Source: Bacteroidetes bacterium GWA2_30_7
GTDB lineage: Bacteria; Bacteroidota; Bacteroidia; Bacteroidales; GWF2-33-38
Reading direction: 5' to 3'
DNA length: 19,671 bases
Assembly: GCA_001768155.1 (NCBI GenBank)
Contig: MENC01000206.1
Coordinates: 21,393 to 41,063 of the forward strand
Shown piece by piece: positions 15,943 through 19,671 of this stretch. A program made the position numbers and the translations under genes. The notes beneath the pieces are model-generated. The model had not been told where the DNA came from. It was given only the letters and a program-made list of their open reading frames with translations, and did not search any database. Positions within the stretch are counted from its first letter, which is position 1. Each line of letters starts with the position of its first letter.

Positions 15943-16091
15943 AATACCCTTAACACAATAAGTGATATTAAAATAGTTTCAAATCATGATAAAAAAATAT
16001 TAAATGAACAATATATCATAAATAATCTTTTAAACTCTTCAACTTATAAACTAATAAACATTTCAATTTCAAACCTCTAACACTCCTATAT

Positions 16092-16880
16092 ATGAAATAC
16101 GGAATTTGCAATATCAGCTCAATACCAATAAGAAAAGAACCTGCCGAGTCAAGCGAAATGAGAACAGAACTTCTTTTTGGCGAACATTTCAAAATATTAG
16201 AACTCACTGAACGATGGGCTAAAATCAAACTCGCTTTCGATGGATATGAAGGTTGGATTGACCGAAAAATTATTCAAGCACTAACTGAAAGTGAATTTGA
16301 AAGCATTAATAATTCATCGTGTTTTATTACAAATCAACAAATTAATAAAGTTCAAAACTTAACTAATAATATTGAATTTTTAATAGGAGGAGGAAGTTCT
16401 CTTCCTAATTTCGATGCAAAAACAAAATCGTTTAATCTTGGAGAAGAAAAATATAAATTACTTTCAGAATTCTTTAAAACTGATAAATCTGATTTGCGAA
16501 AAGGCATTATTGATTTTGCTACTAAATATATTAATTGCTCATATTTATGGGGTGGAAGAAATCCTTTTGGAATAGATTGTTCGGGTTTATCTCAAATTTC
16601 ATATAAAGTTTTCGGAATAAATATTTTGCGAGATGCCAGTCAGCAAGTTACACACGGTAAAATTATTGAATTTATTGACGATGCAAAACCAGCCGATTTA
16701 GCATTTTTCGACAATGCCGATGGATTAATTACTCATGTAGGTTTGATTCTTGATAAAAACCATATTATACATTCCTCTGGAAAAGTTCGTATTGATAAAA
16801 TTGACCATCAGGGTATTTTTAATGAAGAGAGACAGATTTATACTCATAAACTTAGGATTATTAAGAATATAATTGATTAG
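16092..16880 (+). CDS. NlpC/P60 (C40) peptidase with N-terminal SH3-like domain
   Basis: This is a 262-residue protein. Residues 1-65 form an SH3b-like domain (IPIRKEPAESSEMRTELLFG, then WAKIKLAFDGYEGWIDRK). Residues about 135-262 form the NlpC/P60 papain-like domain, with Cys163 in GIDCSGLSQ, His215 in ITHVGLIL and His227 in IIHSSGKV. The YINCSYLWGGRNPFGIDCSG lead-in is canonical. These enzymes cut the gamma-D-Glu to diamino-acid bond in murein peptides. There is no signal peptide: an in-frame stop at 16047 with no start codon in between rules out a longer form. It may therefore work in the cytosol on recycled muropeptides, like YkfC-type enzymes, or use non-classical export. The next gene follows after 53 bp of repeat. 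Confidence 0.9.
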   Translation: MKYGICNISSIPIRKEPAESSEMRTELLFGEHFKILELTERWAKIKLAFDGYEGWIDRKIIQALTESEFESINNSSCFITNQQINKVQNLTNNIEFLIGGGSSLPNFDAKTKSFNLGEEKYKLLSEFFKTDKSDLRKGIIDFATKYINCSYLWGGRNPFGIDCSGLSQISYKVFGINILRDASQQVTHGKIIEFIDDAKPADLAFFDNADGLITHVGLILDKNHIIHSSGKVRIDKIDHQGIFNEERQIYTHKLRIIKNIID

Positions 16881-16926
16881 AAGTTAGAAGACAGGAGCTT
16901 GAAGTTAGAAGACAGAAGTTAGAAGA
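16880..16926. repeat. short repeats of GAAGTTAGAAGACAG
   Basis: Copies lie at 16880-16894 and 16901-16915 (both GAAGTTAGAAGACAG) and at 16915-16926 (GAAGTTAGAAGA, truncated). They begin on the last base of the NlpC/P60 stop and end 7 bp before the next ATG. GAAGTTAGAAGACAG-like runs are, from memory, common intergenic simple repeats in Bacteroidetes. Because the array fills the whole leader it supplies the purine-rich stretch in front of the FKBP start. Confidence 0.75.
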
Positions 16927-16933
16927 TAATTGA

Positions 16934-17449
16934 ATGAAAAAAATTAATCTCATATTATTATTTGTAAGTGTTTTATTTTCTGCCTGTAACAATGAACCTG
17001 TGAAAATTAATAAATCAGAATATAACGAACCACTAATTCGTGTAAATAAATATCTTGTCGGAAAGGATGACGAAATTATAAAAAGTTATGCAAAAAGACA
17101 TAACTGGAATATAAATATAACTGGAAGTGGTTTATATTATGAAATTTCTCATGTAGGAAATGGCGATAGTGCAAAATCCGGAATGACTGTTTCATTAAAA
17201 TACAAACTTTCTTTAATTAATGGAACAGTTTGCTATGACTCAGATTCTACTGGTTTAAAAACATTTACAATCGGACGGGGCGAAGTTGAAAATGGTTTAG
17301 ATATGGGAATACAAATGATGCGAATTGGCGATAAAGCAAAATTTATTTTACCACCTCATTTAGCTTTTGGAATTTTAGGCGATGGAAAAAAAATACCTGC
17401 CAGAGCAATAATAATTTATAACATCGAAATTGTTGAAAAAAAAATATAA
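16934..17449 (+). CDS. FKBP-type peptidyl-prolyl isomerase lipoprotein (GldI-like)
   Basis: The 171-residue protein has a lipoprotein signal MKKINLILLFVSVLFSAC (Cys18). A linker leads to an FKBP fold at about 64-169: TGSGLYYEISHVGNGD, SLKYKLSLINGTVCYDSD, the TIGRGEVENGLDMGIQMMRI loop, AKFILPPHLAFGILG and ARAIIIYNIEIVE. The canonical core Trp (GWDEG) is replaced by Leu (GLDMG) and the FDS motif reads YDS, so catalytic strength may be lower than in model FKBPs. It is expected in the periplasm or on a membrane as a folding helper. GldI, a gliding-associated lipoprotein, has this architecture, but no gld genes are nearby and the resemblance is general. It overlaps the next FKBP gene by 20 bp, implying one mRNA. 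Confidence 0.85.
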   Translation: MKKINLILLFVSVLFSACNNEPVKINKSEYNEPLIRVNKYLVGKDDEIIKSYAKRHNWNINITGSGLYYEISHVGNGDSAKSGMTVSLKYKLSLINGTVCYDSDSTGLKTFTIGRGEVENGLDMGIQMMRIGDKAKFILPPHLAFGILGDGKKIPARAIIIYNIEIVEKKI

Positions 17450-18299
17450 CATTTTATTTATTTTGGTATTTGCGTTATTTTCATGCAATAGAACTGAAAA
17501 ATATTCAGGCTATACACGAACATGGACAGGCATTTACTATAAAGTTCATTCAATTGGAGAAGAGGAAGTGAAACCAACTGTGGGCGACTACATTACAGTT
17601 GATTTACTATACAAAACCATTAACGACTCTGTTTTTTTTGCAGGAAGACGTACGTTTTTACTTACAAAACCCGATTACAGAGGCTCAATTGACGAGTGTT
17701 TTCCATTACTTTCAAAAGGAGATTGTGCAACTTTTATATTAAACTCAGGCAATTTTTTTGAAAAAACATTAAAATCCAAAGTCCCATCATTTCTGACGGC
17801 AAAAGACGATATGAAAATAGTAGTCTATATGATTGACATTATGACTAATGACGATTTTAAAAAGCAAAAAGACGAATTTCTTAGCTGGATTGATGATTTT
17901 GGAGAATATGAAAGTAAATTGCTCAAGCAATATATCAATGAAAAACAAATTAGTATTGAACCAATTAAAACAGGAATTTATTATTTAAAAACTGTCGAAG
18001 GAAATGGTAAAAAAGTAAACAAAGGTAACACAGTAACAGTAAATTACGAAGGGCGATTTTTAAATGGCGATTATTTCGACTCAACTTATAAACGCAATCA
18101 GCCATTTGAATTTAAATTTGGTGAGCAATGGCAAGTAATTGAAGGACTTGAAGATGCAATAAGTATGATGTCCGAAGGCGAAAAAGCAATATTTGTAATT
18201 CCATCAACACATGCGTTTGGAGAGCAAGGTTCTTCAACAGGAATTATTCCACCGTTTACTTCGGTTATTTTTGAAGTGGAGTTATTAAAAGTTGAATGA
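17430..18299 (+). CDS. FKBP-type peptidyl-prolyl isomerase lipoprotein with two FKBP-like domains
   Basis: This 289-residue protein appears to start at TTG (17430, or the adjacent TTG at 17433). There is no in-frame ATG before the lipoprotein signal KKKYNILFILVFALFSC, whose Cys is residue 19. That gives a 20-bp overlap with the preceding FKBP gene. Residues about 30-135 look like a degenerate FKBP domain (GIYYKVHSIGEEEVKPTVGD, VDLLYKTINDSVFFAGR) without the FDS and GE motifs. Residues about 182-288 are a canonical one: TVNYEGRFLNGDYFDSTYKR, FGEQWQVIEGLEDAISMM, EGEKAIFVIPSTHAFGEQG, and IIPPFTSVIFEVELL. The core Trp is Leu here as well. It is probably a periplasmic membrane-anchored isomerase/chaperone made together with the upstream protein, as an internal duplication or paralogue pair. 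Confidence 0.87.
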   Translation: MLKKKYNILFILVFALFSCNRTEKYSGYTRTWTGIYYKVHSIGEEEVKPTVGDYITVDLLYKTINDSVFFAGRRTFLLTKPDYRGSIDECFPLLSKGDCATFILNSGNFFEKTLKSKVPSFLTAKDDMKIVVYMIDIMTNDDFKKQKDEFLSWIDDFGEYESKLLKQYINEKQISIEPIKTGIYYLKTVEGNGKKVNKGNTVTVNYEGRFLNGDYFDSTYKRNQPFEFKFGEQWQVIEGLEDAISMMSEGEKAIFVIPSTHAFGEQGSSTGIIPPFTSVIFEVELLKVE

Positions 18300-18377
18300 T
18301 AAAAAAGATTTAGACGCAGATTTGTTAAGATAATTATGATAAAAAGTGATTGTAACATGGTTACATTGTTAAAGTGT

Positions 18378-18405
18378 TAATTTTGTGCCTTCGTGTCTTA
18401 GTGGC
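18378..18405 (+). promoter_or_regulatory. -7-like box within a TTTTGTGCCTTCGTG intergenic repeat
   Basis: TAATTTTG (18378-18385) fits the TAnnTTTG box and runs straight into TGCCTTCGTGTCTTAGTGGC, a variant of the TTTGTGCCTTTGTGTCTTTGTGGC-type sequence that I recall as a frequent intergenic element in Bacteroidetes. The ATG of the membrane protein follows 22 bp later, so the repeat would form its leader. No -33 box at proper spacing is seen. Confidence 0.35.
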
Positions 18406-18426
18406 AAGAAAAAAAATATAAACAAC

Positions 18427-19671
18427 ATGAAATTCATTAAAAAAGAGTTTTTATTTCCATTAATAATTTGTAGCGTAATTTTAATATTTTATTTTCCTGC
18501 TTTTCAAAACGACATATTAAGCTGGGACGATAACCTTTACATAACAGATAATCAGCAAGTAAAAGACTTGTCAAATATCCCGTCGTATTTTACAGGTTTT
18601 GATAATACCGGAAATTATATTCCATTTTCGCTAACCGCATTTACTGTCCTTTATCATTTTAGTGAACAATCGCCTTTTTTATACCATTTTATTAATATTT
18701 TGCTTCATATTTTTAATTCATTACTTGTATTTTACTTCTTAAAACTTTTATTGAAAAATGTAAATTTTGCATTAATAGCCTCACTCCTATTTGCAATTCA
18801 TCCTATTCATGTTGAATCTGTTGCATGGATTTCCGAGCTTAAAGATGTGCTTTATACTTTCTTTTTTTTGATTTCGCTTATAGTTTATTTAAAATTTTTA
18901 AGAACTGAGAACCTCAAATTTTATATTCTTTCGTTGACATTATTTGTTTTTTCAGTTTTGTCTAAAGGTCAGGCTGTAACACTATTTGCGGTAATATTGC
19001 TTATTGATTTTTTTGAAAAAGGAAAACTATTTTATAAAATTATTCAAAAAATACCATTTTTAATTATTGCAATTACCTTTGGTATTTTAGCAATTCTGGC
19101 ACAAAAAACAGGAAATAATTTATCTGATTATTCTGTAATGAATTTTTTCGACAGAATAATATTAGCTAGTTATGCTTATGGGAGTTATTTTATAAAAATA
19201 ATTATTCCTTATGAACTTACGGCTTTTTATCCATATCCTGAAATGCAGGATGGAACAATTCCTTTAAAATTCTGGATTTACTTACTTGTAATTCCTATTA
19301 CAATTTACTTATTAATTATCACTTACCGAAAAAACAAGCTTGTATTTTTTGGCATTTCGTTCTTCATTTCTAATGTTATATTGTTGTTGCAATTAATCCC
19401 TGTTGGAAATTGTATAATGGCTGACAGATATACCTATATTGCTTCTATTGGATTAAATCTAATTGCAGCTCATTACATTATCAAGTTATTTAATTTAAAA
19501 AAATATCGTTCATTCTCAGTTACTTTTTTTGTAATTTATTTGCTGTTTTTAGGAATAAATACACATTCTCAAACTAAACTTTGGAAAAACGATTTTGTAT
19601 TGTGGGACAATGTTTTAAAAGTCAATCCTAAAATCCCATCTGCCTTAGTTTTAAGAGGTTGTGCATACAAT
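18427..19671 (+). CDS. TMTC-like GT-C multi-spanning membrane protein, 5' part
   Basis: From ATG 18427 the frame is open for 415 codons to the window edge. It starts with a transmembrane helix (FLFPLIICSVILIFYFPAFQ), then a first outside loop with SWDDNLYI, where Asp34-Asp35 match the acidic pair of GT-C glycosyltransferases. Many further hydrophobic helices follow, with the family-typical FAIHPIHVESVAW (from about 122) and LPVGNCIMADRYTYIASIGL. After the last helix, WKNDFVLWDNVLKVNPKIPS looks like the first tetratricopeptide repeat. Bacterial TMTC-like proteins join a GT-C membrane domain to C-terminal TPRs and may transfer mannose or another sugar from a polyprenyl donor to proteins. Donor and acceptor are unknown, and the TPR count lies outside the window. 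Confidence 0.82.
   Translation, partial: MKFIKKEFLFPLIICSVILIFYFPAFQNDILSWDDNLYITDNQQVKDLSNIPSYFTGFDNTGNYIPFSLTAFTVLYHFSEQSPFLYHFINILLHIFNSLLVFYFLKLLLKNVNFALIASLLFAIHPIHVESVAWISELKDVLYTFFFLISLIVYLKFLRTENLKFYILSLTLFVFSVLSKGQAVTLFAVILLIDFFEKGKLFYKIIQKIPFLIIAITFGILAILAQKTGNNLSDYSVMNFFDRIILASYAYGSYFIKIIIPYELTAFYPYPEMQDGTIPLKFWIYLLVIPITIYLLIITYRKNKLVFFGISFFISNVILLLQLIPVGNCIMADRYTYIASIGLNLIAAHYIIKLFNLKKYRSFSVTFFVIYLLFLGINTHSQTKLWKNDFVLWDNVLKVNPKIPSALVLRGCAYN

Noticed and set aside
1..19671. CRISPR arrays, tRNA/rRNA genes, insertion sequences, attachment sites
   Set aside because: No regularly spaced repeats, cloverleaf-like sequence, transposase frame or terminal inverted repeats with target duplications were seen.

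Overview
The DNA is strongly AT-rich. It carries Bacteroidetes-type promoter boxes (TAnnTTTG), A-rich leaders rather than strong Shine-Dalgarno sequences, an alternative Bacteroidetes-type GlmU, several SPII lipoproteins and a zinc-free (type B) L31. I read it as a chromosomal segment of a low-GC member of the Bacteroidota. There are no tRNA or rRNA genes, CRISPR arrays, insertion sequences, integrases or phage genes that I can recognise.

Layout. (1) 1-2735, leftward: the first genes of a fatty-acid/polyketide-like operon. In order of transcription they are a hotdog thioesterase, a complete beta-ketoacyl synthase, a short KS-like protein without the active site, an acyl carrier protein, and the first 46 residues of a second ketosynthase cut by the window edge. 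The gene set resembles aryl-polyene/flexirubin-type pigment clusters. A good promoter lies just upstream of the thioesterase. (2) 2685-3323: a gene-poor spacer with a perfect hairpin and degenerate intergenic repeats. (3) 3324-6876: a divergent pair, a secreted C1B-type (bleomycin hydrolase-like) peptidase and a 741-residue secreted repeat protein with YadA-head-like repeats. (4) 6952-11355: housekeeping block, with rpmE2 and its terminator, the alternative GlmU-like enzyme, Lon protease and a small unknown gene overlapping the lon stop. (5) 11547-13893: a divergent pair, purine nucleoside phosphorylase and a lipoprotein amidohydrolase of the MTA/SAH deaminase type. (6) 13968-15942: a two-gene RloA/RloB (AbiL-like) module, an ABC-type ATPase plus a Toprim-like partner, with its own promoter box. 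This is the likely anti-phage element of the window. (7) 16092-18299: a signal-less SH3-NlpC/P60 peptidase, then two overlapping FKBP-type prolyl isomerase lipoprotein genes, the second starting at TTG. (8) 18427-end: the first 415 codons of a TMTC/GT-C-like multi-spanning protein that runs off the right edge.

Most of the window is ordinary Bacteroidetes chromosome. The parts worth a second look are the RloAB pair, the edge of the pigment-like cluster with its inactive mini-ketosynthase, the repeat protein with its conserved C-terminal domain, the membrane-anchored deaminase opposite PNP, and the small gene coupled to lon. I see no clear evidence of a wholly undescribed system.
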